Below are positions 45,873 to 59,500 of a DNA stretch of 64,000 bases, piece by piece. Below the pieces are notes generated by a model. That model made no database searches, was not told the origin of the DNA, and saw only the letters and a program-made list of their open reading frames with translations. Position numbers and translations under genes: made by a program. Position 1 is the first letter of the stretch, and each line of letters begins with the position of its first letter. The stretch is from positions 2,356,001-2,420,000 of the forward strand of contig JAULSU010000003.1 of NCBI GenBank assembly GCA_030512335.1. Reading direction: 5' to 3'. The stretch comes from Immersiella caudata. Lineage: Eukaryota; Ascomycota; Sordariomycetes; Sordariales; Lasiosphaeriaceae.

Positions 45873-47289
45873 GGCTGCCCAGCTGTTTGCCGAAGGCTGT
45901 GAAGTAGGTGAATATGAAGAAGAGGAGAGCTGGGAACGTAAGGTTTAGAGATAGGAATCAGGATGTTGTTTCCGATGGCGCAAGCTAAAAAAAGACCGTG
46001 GATGTCTTGAGAAAAACAGGTTCACCCGGGCAGCACAGAACGGCTGATATATCCCTCGGGTATGTTGCCGTATGAAAGGACGGAGGGTGCTGAAACGGAG
46101 GCTAGAAGCGTCTGGGGCCACGGGCGCCGCGCCGCAGAGGGGTGACCGGGGTGCTCGGGCTTTCCTATAAAGAAACGTGCGTGGTGAGAGCTGGAAGTGC
46201 CCCTGCACTGGTGACACTCTGCCGTCGGTGCCCAGCTAGTCTCTTGAAGTTGAGCGTCTGTGAGAAGCCCAGGTCCTCAACATTCCCTTCCGGTCCTCTC
46301 GACAAGCTGCACCGTAGACGTTCCTCGAGTGGCGAGGAGATGAGACAAGGGTAGAAGTCGAGTTAAGTACGGGAGAAGAGGGGCCAAACACGCTGCGACT
46401 CGTGCTAGGCGACGGGAAGCCGCCGCTGGCCGAGATGGACGCGGACCGGATCAAACGGACGAAGTGGCTGGGAACGGTCTGCCAATAGGTTGCCTGGGAG
46501 GCTAGAAGCAATAGTCTGGCTCGTAGCTTGGATTAGGGGGTTGCTCCGCAGACAAGAACAAAGAAACGCAGCGGCCTGGTTGTTAGAGGTGAGGTCCGCG
46601 GCGGCGTTTGTGCCCTGTGCGCGTGGAGATGGCGGAAGCGCAGCCTCAAACGGGCGAGGCAGCTGACGGTTATGATTCGAGAGGGGATGGCATGGCCCTT
46701 TAGTACTCCTTGTCTGCCGGACAGCTATGAGACATGAGCATCCAGGCTGCTCAGTTGTCGGTGGGTGTCTCTGGTGCGTGCAATACCCGCAACGTATCTG
46801 CGTGTCCACACCCAGTGGTGATGGAGAGGTGAGGTGTGTGGTAGAGGGCGCCCCCTACGCCGCGGGTGATATTGAGCCGGAGAGCGGCCAGAAGGCGATG
46901 GGACGCGGACCCGTGCTCAGAGTGAGCGTGATAAGGATCCCTTGATCTGACCCGCGCGAGGTTGTGCCGAGAACAGACCGCGGCGGGAGAAGAGGCGACC
47001 AGGAAAGCTCACGAGGATCGACGGAGTGAGAGAATGTGAGAGTCTGCCAGCTGCTTGGCACTTCCTCGCTCTTCGAAAGCTGAAGGAGGGTGGTTTGGGA
47101 GCAACCAGGGACTTTTGATTGCCCTGGCCGTGAGGTGCCGATGGCGACGGAAGGGTGCAGCCAGGAGTGGGGACAACTCCCAAACAGCTCCAAAAGCTCA
47201 CCGTGAACGAAACCTGAACGCCGCGAGAGAGAGACCTCCTGGGATGTGCTTGTGGGGGGTGGGGCGACGGGAGCAGCAACAGCAACCAT

Positions 47290-47324
47290 ACACACACACA
47301 CGCACGCACACACACACACAACAC
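47290..47324 (+). repeat. (CA)n microsatellite
   Basis: A CA dinucleotide repeat of about 17 units, interrupted twice by CG, lies in the gene desert. It is likely length-variable between strains. Confidence 0.9.
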
Positions 47325-47743
47325 CTTAACAGGACGGTGACGGTCTTATCCGGAGCAGTCTACCAAGCCGAAAGAAAGAGGATGCCGGGGAGAATATTGA
47401 CGCAAAAACCTGCTGCTGGTTTCTGGGTTTAGACCGACCGGTATTCAAGAGTAAGTGGGAGCGACTTTCCGGTCCCCAATGCTGCGATTGGCCGTTGGTC
47501 GGGGTGGAAAGGTGTAGACCGACAAACACGTCCTGAGAAGGTGGTCTTCGGCAATTTGTGGGGCTGGCCAGCGACGGGGTGGTGGTGCTCAAGGGCGAGG
47601 TTTGTCGGGAAAACCTAGACCTCAAAGGTCTGCGCAGGCGTTGTAGAACTTCCAACAGACGAGAATGAATTTCTCGACGGGCAGTGTGAGCCGAAGAGAA
47701 AACACAGGAGTGATGTGCTCCTTTGGCCTAAACCGACAACCAT

Positions 47744-47758
47744 GAGAGAGAGAGAGAG
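47744..47758 (+). repeat. (GA)n microsatellite
   Basis: A perfect GA repeat of about seven units in noncoding sequence. Confidence 0.85.
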
Positions 47759-50700
47759 GGCAGGGTTAAGATAAGGCTTGGGGGATGAGAGACCGGGGTA
47801 GGGGCCTCCACGCCTGATCCTAGTTGCGAAAATAGTACAGCCTTGAGTTGGGACAGGGGGTCGCTCCAAAGGCCACTCGCATGGCCACCCAACTTCCACG
47901 GCCGACGCGACACCGCGTATGGCAGCAGTGAGCAGCAGCAAACGTGCTTCGTTGATGCTTCTCAATCCTTGGTGCTTGAGAACTTGAGCTCAAACTCCGA
48001 GTTAACTGGGTGAGGCGCTGCTAGACGATAAGCAGCTAGTGGAAGAGGCGAACCGGCGGACCAGCGGACAGGGCTGCCGGCCGCGGAGGCTGCTGAAGAC
48101 GAGACCGGCAGAAAGATGCCACTCGAGGCGATTGAAGAGGTTGTGCCACACTGTAATCGTGAAGTACAGCCGTGTGTACCTCGTACTCTCTACTTTGGGG
48201 TAGAAGATGTGTTGCGGGGACGCTAGAGGGGGCGTGTGTGTAAGTGCGGGTGAGCACTGCACCTTCGTACTGCAGGCCGGCTCGATGGCACCTCAACAGC
48301 AGCACGCCAGCAGCCACCCAGGAGCACGAGACACGCGCGATCATGGAATCTCTGCGTAGCGAATTCCACCGCGGCTTTTACTAGCTAGCCAACATGGTGG
48401 AGGCCAAGCTCAACATGCTAGCCCTGACAGCAGCAGTGTGGACCCCGGGGTGCCGTGCGAGAGAACTGGAGACCCAGCCACTCTTTGCGCTCAACCGTTC
48501 GCTACTACTACGCCGTCAGTAGCGGTTGTGGTAGTCCGGGCAAATTATGCCGCTGCTCTGCGCGCAAAGCAAATTCCCTGCCTGACTACTAGTCAGAGCA
48601 CGTCGAGGTCGGTAGCCTTCCTGAGCCGTGCAGTTATCTCAGCAGTACCAAGGGCGACCACCCAGGATGACAACCAAAGCACTACCAGGCAGACCCCCCT
48701 GCCTGCCCTTTCGGCCCTCTTGTCCGAGGACGACACAAGCCCCCACCAGGAGGGTTTGAAGGGGAGCCACGCCCCGTGGTGATGGAATTAACATGCTCTT
48801 GATATGATAACTAAACGTTTGCAGCACTTGCCGCTGTGAATCCCCCGCGAAGGATGGGCGAGGGAGCTAGGGCGCAGGTTTCGTTGCCATTTGCAGAAGA
48901 GGAAATGTTGGACCAAACTGTCAGCATCGGCGATCCCCTCTCGCTAGATCCTGCTGGTGGTCCAGGGAAAGCCATGATCGAGAAGCCGGAGAGCAGAAGC
49001 AAAGGGCGAGAAACCCGGGCGCCAACAACATGGTAGGACATGAGATGGTACCAGAATGGTGGAGGGTACCTGGCTCCCGTCGTGGTGGTGTTGTGGTGAA
49101 ATGGGGAGATGGGGAGAGGGGCTGCATGATGTGTGGGAAGAGTACCCTGTCAATTGCAAGGGGGCGTTAGCTCTTGACTGCTTTTTTGAGAGTGCCGTTT
49201 GACGCATTGGCGCAATTCTGCGCTGGCCAAACTGCGAGCCCTGACCCGTCCCGGATTCACACGCAAAGCGGTTCAGCCGCCCCACTCTTTTTGCGGGAGT
49301 TCCCCTCGCCGACGTCCTGGATCCTGGGCAGGAGAGAGAGACAGCGCGCTCCAGCTGCTGCTGAACATTTCCGAGACAGCGCGAAGATGCACAGGCGCTG
49401 CTGCTGCTGTCGTGTTGAACCTGAGAGAGGATCGTGATGGCGTCCGCATTCGCAATGCTGCAGGAGTGGCCATTTTTGTTCCAAAGTCCCCTGTTCCATG
49501 ACGACGTCTGCGACTGGTTCTGGCAAGCAGAACTCGAGGTGCCGCGCTTCACCGTTTCGCGCAATCAGCGTCAAGAAACAGGGAGGATGGTTCTCAAGGG
49601 CTCGCCGCGCTGCGGGAGGTTGCAGCACGGGCCCGTCTGATGGTTGATATTCAACCAGATTGGGCGCTCAAACGAAATCTGCTCGTCGTGCTCGCTCGCC
49701 GCGCACTGCCGTCTTTGCTACCCATGCTGTGTAGAGTAGATACGCCGCATCGAGGTAAAGTGCTCGTGTCGGCAAACCTCGGACTGGGCGATTCAGCATC
49801 ACCTCTGGTGCCGTCCAATGTTTGCTGCTTCCATGTCAAGCTTGCTGCGTCAGCCACTTGAATGGTGCCGGGTCCGTATTTTGTGTGCATCTGATCCCTG
49901 CGGATAGCCATCCGAGATCTAGATCAGGGCAAAATGTTTGGCGGGGTTGACACCCTTCCCTCGTGGCCTGTGTTGAGCCCATTTGCCGACGAAGCCCCAC
50001 TTGCAACACAGGTGATGGTTGAATGAAGCGATGTCAGAGAGTCTGGGCTATACTCTGAGCTTTAGTGACATTATTCCCGGGCTGCATAATCTTCTCATTT
50101 TGGCTGTCGGGGCCGACGTCCCAGCACTTGCGAGTCGATGAGTAAGGACCAGAACCCACGAGGTGGTGTGTGTATATGAGACACTGGGCAAAATTCCCCA
50201 ACTGAACGTGGAATATCAATCGCGTGTCCTCGATTCGTTCTCAAATGACGGCCAAAGCTGATGTGAGAAGATCTGCTCTCTAGCGGCGGTGTTCGGACTT
50301 GACCAGACTTGATGGTAGGCACGGATCAGAAACTTCTGAGCCGCGCCAAGGGTCCCTCCTGCCGGTACTGTCAGTTGAATCTGACAGGGAATTCCATGCT
50401 AGGGGTTCTGCTCTGGCCACTGACATGCCGCATCACAAGAAGCTTGACGATGGTGATCAACGACGCGACAGATTCAATGCAGTGTGCCCTTGATGGGGCG
50501 CCCTTGATGTCTGCAAGTACTGTACCTTGCCTAGCAACGTACCTGTTATGAAGGCACCCGGGATGGCGCAAGCAATGGTCCGAGTTGACAGCTCGTTTTT
50601 CGCTAGCGGGACGGTACGCTCCCCCATGCGAGTGTAATTGGAGCGCTGCGCACCGGACGCTGCAGTTTGCAGAGATGGAGATGAACAAGATTCGTTATGA

Positions 50701-53700
50701 TAGCCCGACTGCAGGTATGGCGGCTTAGATGATACCGGGACCACCAATAAACCACCCGGCCGAGAGTTGTGCCGTCTGAATGGAAGCTGTTTTGAGGAAT
50801 CTGGACAACACGCACAAGTTAACGCCCGAGCATCCGAGTTCAGGTGATAAAACATGGCCATTATACCAAGGATAGGGGAGGCACGGAAGGCGTGGGGGTA
50901 CCCGTTCCTTCCCTAACGTCGAAACACGGGAACCATATCCCGTCCAAGTCACATCACTTGGACCAGGAAAAATGCCTTACCCAAAACAAAACCTAGACTT
51001 TGTCTGCCTGAAAGCAGATCGTTGGCTCTTGTTTTGTTGTTCTGCTGCCCTCGGGGAGTTGGCGGGCTGAACACTTCCGTCAGGGAGTGCAGCAAGGCTG
51101 GCCAAACAGTGGTATGTGACAACATCAGTGTAACCAAGCAGGCGCTTCTTGAAGATGCACGCACTCTGGGGAAGCTCCCCGGTGGTTGCGCTGTCGGATG
51201 CATCACAACCCAAACCGAAGCAAGGGGGAAGCACATCGATCGAAAGGGAGAATATGTGATGCAGCCACACTTTCTCCATGCATTTGCGGCCACCAACAAT
51301 AAGCCCCGGCCAGATCATCCTGTTGACGGGAAGCAATGCGCGGATGGGCACTGTGCACTAACGAGTGCGTTGGTCGTCGACGAGGGCTTCATGTTGAGTA
51401 ACAAGATGGTGCGGACACTGCAGCCAGTTCCCAAAGAGGCCTGATCTTCGAGCTCCTGTTGTCAAAATGCGCGAATCGGGTGATCCGCACGAGGCCTCGA
51501 CAGAAGCCATCTGCCACACGGAGAAGAAGCCGCATGTCTTGCGGGAAGCTACACAGCAAGCTAGGCTAGAGTTCGACTAGTTATGTAGGGACTTGCCGGC
51601 GACTCTCTCCGGCTCTGTTGGGCCTTGACAGTGCTGCGTTTTGACGAGACAACGAGCGACTGAAAGCGGCGATGTGGGAGCACAACGGCAGAGCCACCCT
51701 ACTCAGGCCATGCCTAATGACCCTCTCGAGAACGGGCCAGTCGCTTGCGATTGCGCGCATCGAAGAGAACTCGAAGTCGAAGAAAATTCACAATCAGCGA
51801 CAGTTGGGTTCTCTGACAAAGGGCTGACCAACCGGGCGGTCTGCCGACTCATGGAGCAGCTGGGGCCTCTTCCAGAGCTGTCTAGCCACACGACGCGTAG
51901 CTGACGCAGCTAATTTCTAAGATTGAGGATAGAGCTGGAGCCCGTCATCCACGGCCCCGACTCCATCCGTGCGATGGCCCACCAGGTAAACTGATGGAGG
52001 CGAACGGGAAGTGGAGATCAACCCTTTCTAGCCCCCCCACCTTACCCACCGACCCCCACTGCATCCAGCCAGCCGTTGCAACTTTGTCAACGTCAACCAT
52101 TCCATTTTGCGCGCCGCATGACCGCGGTCCGTTCCTGCCTTGCCTGCCTGGCCTCTTCAATTTCTCCAATTCCGCCGTCCCTTTTGCTTACTCCGCCGTT
52201 GAAGAACATGGACGGTTTCGCCATGGCCCTGGCAGTCTAGTGGTATCGGTTTTCAACTACTACTTATCAAATGCGAACGACTGGGGCGCTGTCATGCGTG
52301 CTATGCTCCAACTACCTGATCTCTGATGCCCAGTGTTTTGCCGCCGACCACCGCGCTGACGCAGAGGCCTGGACACAAATCGGTTGAGCTGGGGTATGAC
52401 AAGAATGGCAACCGCCCAGCTGTCAGTACCAAACTGTCGGGAAACTCCCCTTTGGGGGTCTGCTGATAAAACATGGCTCTAGGCTTGCGTCTGGTAAGTG
52501 GGCTTTTACCACTGGGCGTTTTCGCTCGCCATTATCACCAATGGCGACAACAGCCAGGCCCTGCTCTCTATCGCGATAGCGTGAAGACATCATCTCCAAC
52601 GGGCAGCCGACTTCATTATGTGTATTCGTTATGATCTGGTCTGGCCGATATGACCCGCACACCTGGGGTTCTTCGCCTTGTCACCGTCCTTGGATGCGAC
52701 CCCGTGCACCCTGAAAATAGCACTGACTTAAGCGCCACAGTCCAACAACCCGCTTAATTTCCGCGCTGCTTCAGTTGACCATCCGAGGTCATGGTCATAT
52801 TTGGGCTTACAAACGGGCCTTTTCTGTTGATGCGCAGATCCTCGAGCCCGGCTTGCTCAAAGCCACCGTTCGTGGGAAGACATCTTCGGGAGCGAAACCC
52901 GGGACCACCAGAGTCGGGTCCGTGGAGACGGTGCTCGCCATAGCACCGTGCAGGCCATGGCCGAAGCCCGGGCATCGTTTGACACGCAGCAACGAGTCCT
53001 GCGAACGATCAAGGCAGTGCAACTTCGCCGCAGCTGTCCATACTGAGCAATATGCTCCGAGCTCCATCGTTTCGACTGGCGGTGCTGTGGCCTCTCATCA
53101 CCATCACAGTCACACAGCGCAAGCCTCTGCAGAACGCCTCACGCCGTGAAGATACAGGAGACGAATGAAGTTAATTGCCACCGCAGTCGAATGGAACCAC
53201 ACCGCCTGCTAACACGGAGCCTCGGAACTTGAAGAGCTGCCCACGATGCAGTTTGTGGCGTTTAGCTGTCGGAGAGGCGACCTTTCCCAGCGAGAAGACG
53301 GAGGAGAATGAGCGTGGAAACCCTGACGCCCCGGGCTGGGCTGGCAAGACCGGGCTGGGGTCGGTCTGCCGATTGCCTCCTTTCCGGGTTGCACACCATC
53401 TCCCTGCCGGACGGCATGGCTGCCGGCTCAGTCACTCTAACCCACTCTCGGTTTACCATGCAGCGCGGCAGCCACCACGTCAAGCCCCCTTTGATCTCAC
53501 CAGAACACAAAGGCCATCTTTCCTATTACTCTGGCGAGATCGCGATTCCGGAGGTGGGAGCCCTTCTTGGCTCGCTGTTACCAGCTCCGCGGTAATAGGT
53601 ATGCCGTCAAGGCTTGCATCTGGACCGACTCTGGCCTTTGGCAGGGGGTATCTGGCCTGCGTGGAAGAAACAAGACAAGATCGCAAGCCCGAGTCCCGTA

Positions 53701-56518
53701 CCCGTATACCCGTACCCTAGAGGCGCAACGCATGGGTCACCCCCGGTGCACTCCATCAAGGCGAGCAAAATCTCTCTTTCGCTCAATCCATGAGTGCCTA
53801 CGAAGGATCAGGTTTTGCAGCCAACAAGACCCGCTAGAGGGCAGGTAGGTTTCATGAACCCCGGTATCCGTTGCTCCGCACATTGGCTAGACGCTTGTTG
53901 TGCGGCGCGGTTGCCCCCGTTCTTGATCTGGGTCCTATCACCACGCTGGACTCTGCATAGTTAATCCATCCAACTGTGCCGCCAACCATTCGTCTTCAGA
54001 CATGCGAAGTGGCGCCATCTAGATAAGCGTGCAAGCCACCTGTTTTCTGGCCATCGGACAGTGTCTGGTTATGGCTTTCTGCTCTTTCGTGTTCCAAGGC
54101 GGACGTGCAGAGGACTACTCGTGCGCTTCGATGCCACGAGCACTAATTACGTTGGCGCGGTGTTTTACGGCGATTCGCTCTTGGAGAGCGAGCCATGTAC
54201 TTCTGGGTTCCATTCCCTTTTTTTTTCGTTGAATGCGATCATAGCATGGGTACCGTACACTGCTATGTGGTCAGCATCTGGCTGGAACATCGGCGTCAGC
54301 GTTGAGTCCGAAACAGCCGGTCCCAACCAAAGTGCAGTGCTTTCATCGCAGGGTGAACGGGCTGGTGCCCCTTGCGGCGGCCCAGCTGCCGTCTTTCCTG
54401 TGGTCAGCACGGCTATTGTTGTGTCTGCTCACTCGCATGGCAGCGTCATGGCGGGGATGACCTCAACAGCATTACGACGCTGTATTTACTTCGGATCGCG
54501 CAAAAACTGTTGCCAGTGGCTTTCTGATGCAGTTTCTTCAGCGCCATGATGGGATGGATATGCGCCAGTTCGAAATCTTGGCCTTGTGTAACGAAGCTAA
54601 CCGCGAAGCGCCGCGGGGCTGCTTGGTCCTGTCACTCACCTCCTTTTTTAGCTCTGCTTTTTTCAAAGTGTTCATCGTTTCTTTGGCCGCTCTCTTGCGT
54701 CCGAGCGGCTCGGGCTGGTGGTGCCTGGAGTGTTTTGGCGGGTTATGTGCCTCTTCCTCGCATTACCCCCTCTCGGAAGACCATCTCGTCGCATCTTATC
54801 TGCGTGCTCTGTCATCACCCGAGTCCGCCCCTTTGAGCATGTGCTCTGCAACACTCTCGTCCCGCGCCTTTACCGTATAACACCGTACCCATAGCGGATG
54901 TAATCCAGGCCAAGCTGCAGTCGTGAGGCACAAGTGGAAAATCGGAGGAGCGCACGCGGCCGTGGGAGACACAAGCGTGCGGCGCAGAACCCAAAACCCA
55001 AACAGACCAGAACACGGGAGCCAGCGAGGTGGCATCTTCCTTGTCCGCTGCGCCGCGATCTACCAGATGCCCACCATGGCTATCAGCTTGTACCTTGAAG
55101 TCTTTGCCAGTCTTCACCATCATACTACTAGCACCCTGCCTCTGCCAATCTGTCGCCCTGCGGTCACCCCCAACCCTTCGCTCCGCAATTCGACCCGGCA
55201 GGCATCTACTGTATCTCCCAGTTCTCATCACACACATTCTCCTAGTTTTCTCAGCAAGAGTCGACATACAACGTAAGCTTGAGCGCAGCTAAGCAGATCT
55301 CTGCCCAATACCCAACGGTCCGCCCCCCATGAAATAACGAGTATCAGCCCCCAATAAGCCGCATCACACGGCAGAACTGTGTCATTCAGCACCTCTGGGG
55401 AGGGGGGGTGTATGTCTGAAACGGGGAATTTGGAATAGTCCTTTTTTCGTCAATATCAGATGCAAGGAACCTTTATCTGCCTGGTCCAATTCTGCTCTCT
55501 CGCCTGTCAATGGGGCTCACTGGGTACGATGACGCTTCCTCAGGTATCGTTACCATGAGCAGATCCTACTGATACCATACCCGAAGATGCGTTGTTCGGT
55601 CCCACACCACTCTCACCTGAAGGAATACTTCGGCTCCTACCCAACGCACTCTCGAATCTCTAAGACTCGAGAGTCACTTTTCTCACGCACACCCCCTTCC
55701 CTTCTTCCCGGCGGTGAAGGCGATAAAAGAGCACACAAAATAATTAAAAGTGTGGGGTCGGTGGTGATTACACGGCATCAGCTCTTGATCACGAGGTTGC
55801 TCACGGTAGCAAGCCACACTTTTTTATCAGTTGGGCAGCTCTATCTTGTTTCTGGCTCTTGACATTGTTTCTGGCCTCCCTGCGAGTAATCCCGAGTTGG
55901 ACTTTGGCTTCCTGTGGCCTAAACTGCCAGCGTGGTGGTAGCCTCGGTCCTCAGGCCCCTTGTCCCCTCGAAAAAAAAATACAAGATGATCAAGATCCAT
56001 GATCAGTATGGACGAGGGTTCGAGAAGCTGTCTCACCGGTTGGTTCCGTTCTGGACGCCTGCCCATGTGCTGGTCATCACAATCACCGCGTCGCGTCTTG
56101 CTGTAGTGTAATGCCATGTGGTCACGGAACTCAGCACCGCTAAATCCGAAGACCGCCAATGCTTCAGCGTCATAGTCTCCGTCTCTTGGCCGAACAGTGT
56201 CCAGGTGTCAATCATCAATCGATATCCATCCGTCATCGGATAATTTTGTTTTGTAGCTAAACTCTTATGTACAATCCCATCATCGTCCTCGCTAACAGCA
56301 ACAAACCGTGCTCTCAGCACTAGCTGACAATTTCTGTGTTGTGACAATTTTACCTTTTATTTTTTTTATTTTTTTTATAGCAGCAGCACCTAAACCCCAT
56401 CCATGCATAATGCAAAGCAAGCGCCACCCCGGATTTCCCCCCCTCACAACCCAACTTCCCGAGAGACTGGTTGACTTCTCTATTTTTTGCTCCGTGCTGT
56501 AGCCCTGAGAAACCTACC

Positions 56519-59500
56519 CTACTCGGTGTCTAGACCGGCCTCCTTGACCAGGCCGTAAAACACGCCCCGTTTCTTGATCAGTTCCAGAGGGGCATCAAAC
56601 TCGACGACTTCGCCCTTCTCGAGCACCACGACGCGATCGCTGTCGAGAATGGTATTGATGCGATGAGCGACGGTGATGATGGTGCGGTGGGCGAACAGCG
56701 GGCTGCGCAGCGTCGTCTGGAGCATGGCATCGGTCTGTACGTCGACGGCGGCCGTGGCTTCGTCGAGGACCAAAATGTTGGAGGGTGTAAGCATCGCCCG
56801 TGCCAGTGACACGAGCTGCCGTTGGCCCTGGGACAGATTCGAGCCTGTGAGAGAGAAACGCGAGTGTGATTAGGCAAAGGGTCGGTTACAACAGCATTAG
56901 TGTTTCTGACGTAATGATATGAACAGGAAGGGAATATCGCGAGTTTGTGGTGGTGGTGCGCACCCAGCGCCCATCGGTCCCCGCAACTTTGCATTCCTCG
57001 AAAACCGACCAACCCCAGATTCCGGTGTGCTTTGCTCGCTCGCTTGCCTGCCGGCGTCCTGCCGGGTGCACTCTAGCTCGCTCTCGGCACATTTGGGCTG
57101 TGGTTGGAGGGGGCGCCACACCCAAATTTGCGCGAGTGAACAACACCAGTAGGACGCCGGGAGGCCGCACACAGCCAGCTCGGGCGTTGGGTTGACAACC
57201 GCCACGAGGACAGGCAGGCTGTCCTGCAATGCGTCGGAGATCATGCAGGGACCAGTGGACATGCCAAATAGCCCATACATGAAGACACCAACACAATAGG
57301 AGAGAAGCGAACCGAGCCAGGACGACCGCCTTCACCTTTGTGATGCCGAGGTGGACATCGGTGACTTCCCAAAGCACATGCCGGGGCCAGCATCGACACC
57401 TCATCGGCTTCTGTGCAGAGCTTGCCGATCGGGGGGCACACACCGACGCGAACAGCCGCACGTGCAACGCCGCAAGGACACCGAAGGATGAAAGCAGATG
57501 AAGCGGAATGAAGCAGACGGCACGGCGTGCATGGCATAGGGAATTCTGGCAGTCTTGAGCCACCAAAGCCGACGCAAAGCGTCAAAGTCGCGGAGGAAAA
57601 AGGCTGCGGAAGATGGTGAGAATGCAGAGCTTACCTCCTTCGTGGATCTTGGCCTCCAGGCCGCCCTCCATGCCAGCAACGTGGTCTTTTAACCGAGCAT
57701 GTTCTGTGCAAGAGCTCATTAGCGTTGTGTGCCACATCAGGCCCAAACTGACCATGTGTCGCTCTGCTTGAGGAAGGATATCCTGTTGTACCACCTACCG
57801 AGAACGCTCCACAGCTCCGTGTCATCATGGACGTGGCCAGGGTCAAGGTTGTCCCGAATTGTGCCTTCGAATAGAGCCGCATCCTGCGGAATGATAGCCA
57901 GACGCCGCCGTAGGTCGAGCAGCCCGATGCTCGACGTGTTGATGCCGTCAATGTTGATGTTGCCTGTGTCCGGTTCGATAATTCTGAAGAGCGCCAAAGT
58001 CAAGGATGATTTGCCAGCCCCCGTGCGCCCAACAACGCCGATTTTCTCGTGTGATTTGATATCCAAGGAAACGTTCTTGAGCACTAAGTCGAGTCCCTCG
58101 CGGTACCGGGCGCTGTAGTTATTAAACTCAACCTCGCCACGCGCCGGCCAGCTCACGGGTGGTCTGTTGCGGTGGATGATCTCGGGGGCCTCGCTCGGCA
58201 GCTCCGCGTACTCGAGGACGCGCTCCACCGACACAATGTTCGTCTCAACCTCGACTGTCTGGCGAACGATCCAGTTCAGCGAGGTCGTGATCTGCAGCGC
58301 GTACGACATGGCCAGACCGACCATGCCGGGCGTGAGGCCGCTGCCGCCAGCGACAGAGATGACGGCAAAGCCCGCGGCCGCCAGAATGACCACAGCGCCG
58401 ATGAACTCCAACCTCAGGGCCAGCCACCTATTCGCGCTGATGGAAGGAAAGTAGGCCTTGAGATTCGCGTCCACGCGCCACTCGTTCTCGTGTTCGAACC
58501 TGTCTTGCTGGCGATAGGCCCGAATGGTTGAGATGCCGCCGAGAGACTCTTGGAAGTGGGCATAGATAGGGCTGCGGCTCACGCTGTCCAGTCGTTTGAG
58601 TTCGCGTGATGTGCGCAGATAGTAGCGTTGGATATAGATGTACATGGCCGTCAACGGTAGGATCATTGTGAGGAACGCTGGGACCGTGTACGAGATGACT
58701 GCGATGGTAAATCCTGATCTCGCCAGATTGCTGAAGAGCATCTGGAACGTTCGTGCAAGCACCTCATCTACACGATAGATGTCACTATTCACAGCGCCGT
58801 GTTGTTAGCCCGAGTCCTCAACATCCTTCCGAGGGGCCGAGATTGCCCGATCAGTGGTAAGCTGCAGTGGCCCGTCGCAACATACAAGACACACCATGAG
58901 TGTATCATGTCATGAAACATAACCACCCGGTCTATGCAGTAGGCCGCTATGCTGGTAACGTTCCACCAGCGGGGGGCAGGGAGGGGGAAAGGCTAGATAC
59001 GGCGTACCTCGAGAATCTGTTCAGAATCCGGCCAGCTGGTGTAACGTCGAAAAAGGACATCGGTGACCGGAAGATGGCGGTGGCCATTCTCTCATGCAAC
59101 TTACGAGATGCCTAGACACATGATGACGCGTGAGCTTCGGTCACGACCTTCAACTCCTCCGATCCTTGACTTACCTCGATGGAACAGAAAATCCACAGAA
59201 TCAGAGTTTGGACGGCCGTCAGGCCCGCAGCGCCGATTCCGAAGGCGAAGTAGATACCGATGTACTTGCCGACATCAGGGTTTCTGCCAGTCTCGGTATT
59301 TTTATCCGCCCATTCTTTCAACCAAAAGCTTCCAGCTGTGCCACAGATCGTTAGCCTCAAGCCAGACGACTAGATCAGGTCCAGTTTTCATCACGTGTTG
59401 CGATACTGGACAAGACGAAAGATCTCCAACTCACCAATCTGTGCTGCCTGAGCAGTAATGAGGGTGATCATATACACGGCAACTGCACCGAGATTGCTCG

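Larger units (their letters stand above)
45873..56518. other. 10.6-kb gene desert
   Basis: No frame in this stretch has a recognisable domain, a convincing exon chain or clear codon bias, on either strand. The longest frames (about 150-205 codons, for example 48944-49564 - and 53175-53720 +) overlap other frames on the opposite strand and are probably chance. The base composition looks ordinary, not AT-rich as in RIP-damaged transposons. I see two microsatellites but no long terminal repeats or target duplications. It is the upstream side of the YDR124W-like gene and the 3' side of the ABC transporter, so it could carry a long promoter or leader, noncoding RNAs, or small fast-evolving genes I cannot recognise. 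Confidence 0.6.

Noticed and set aside
53175..53720. 181-codon + frame in the gene desert
   Set aside because: The composition is rich in Pro, Arg and Ser as expected from random GC-rich DNA; nothing is recognisable.
56886..57566. 226-codon minus-strand frame inside the Ycf1-type gene
   Set aside because: It lies within intron 8, has no recognisable domain, and the flanking exons join perfectly without it.
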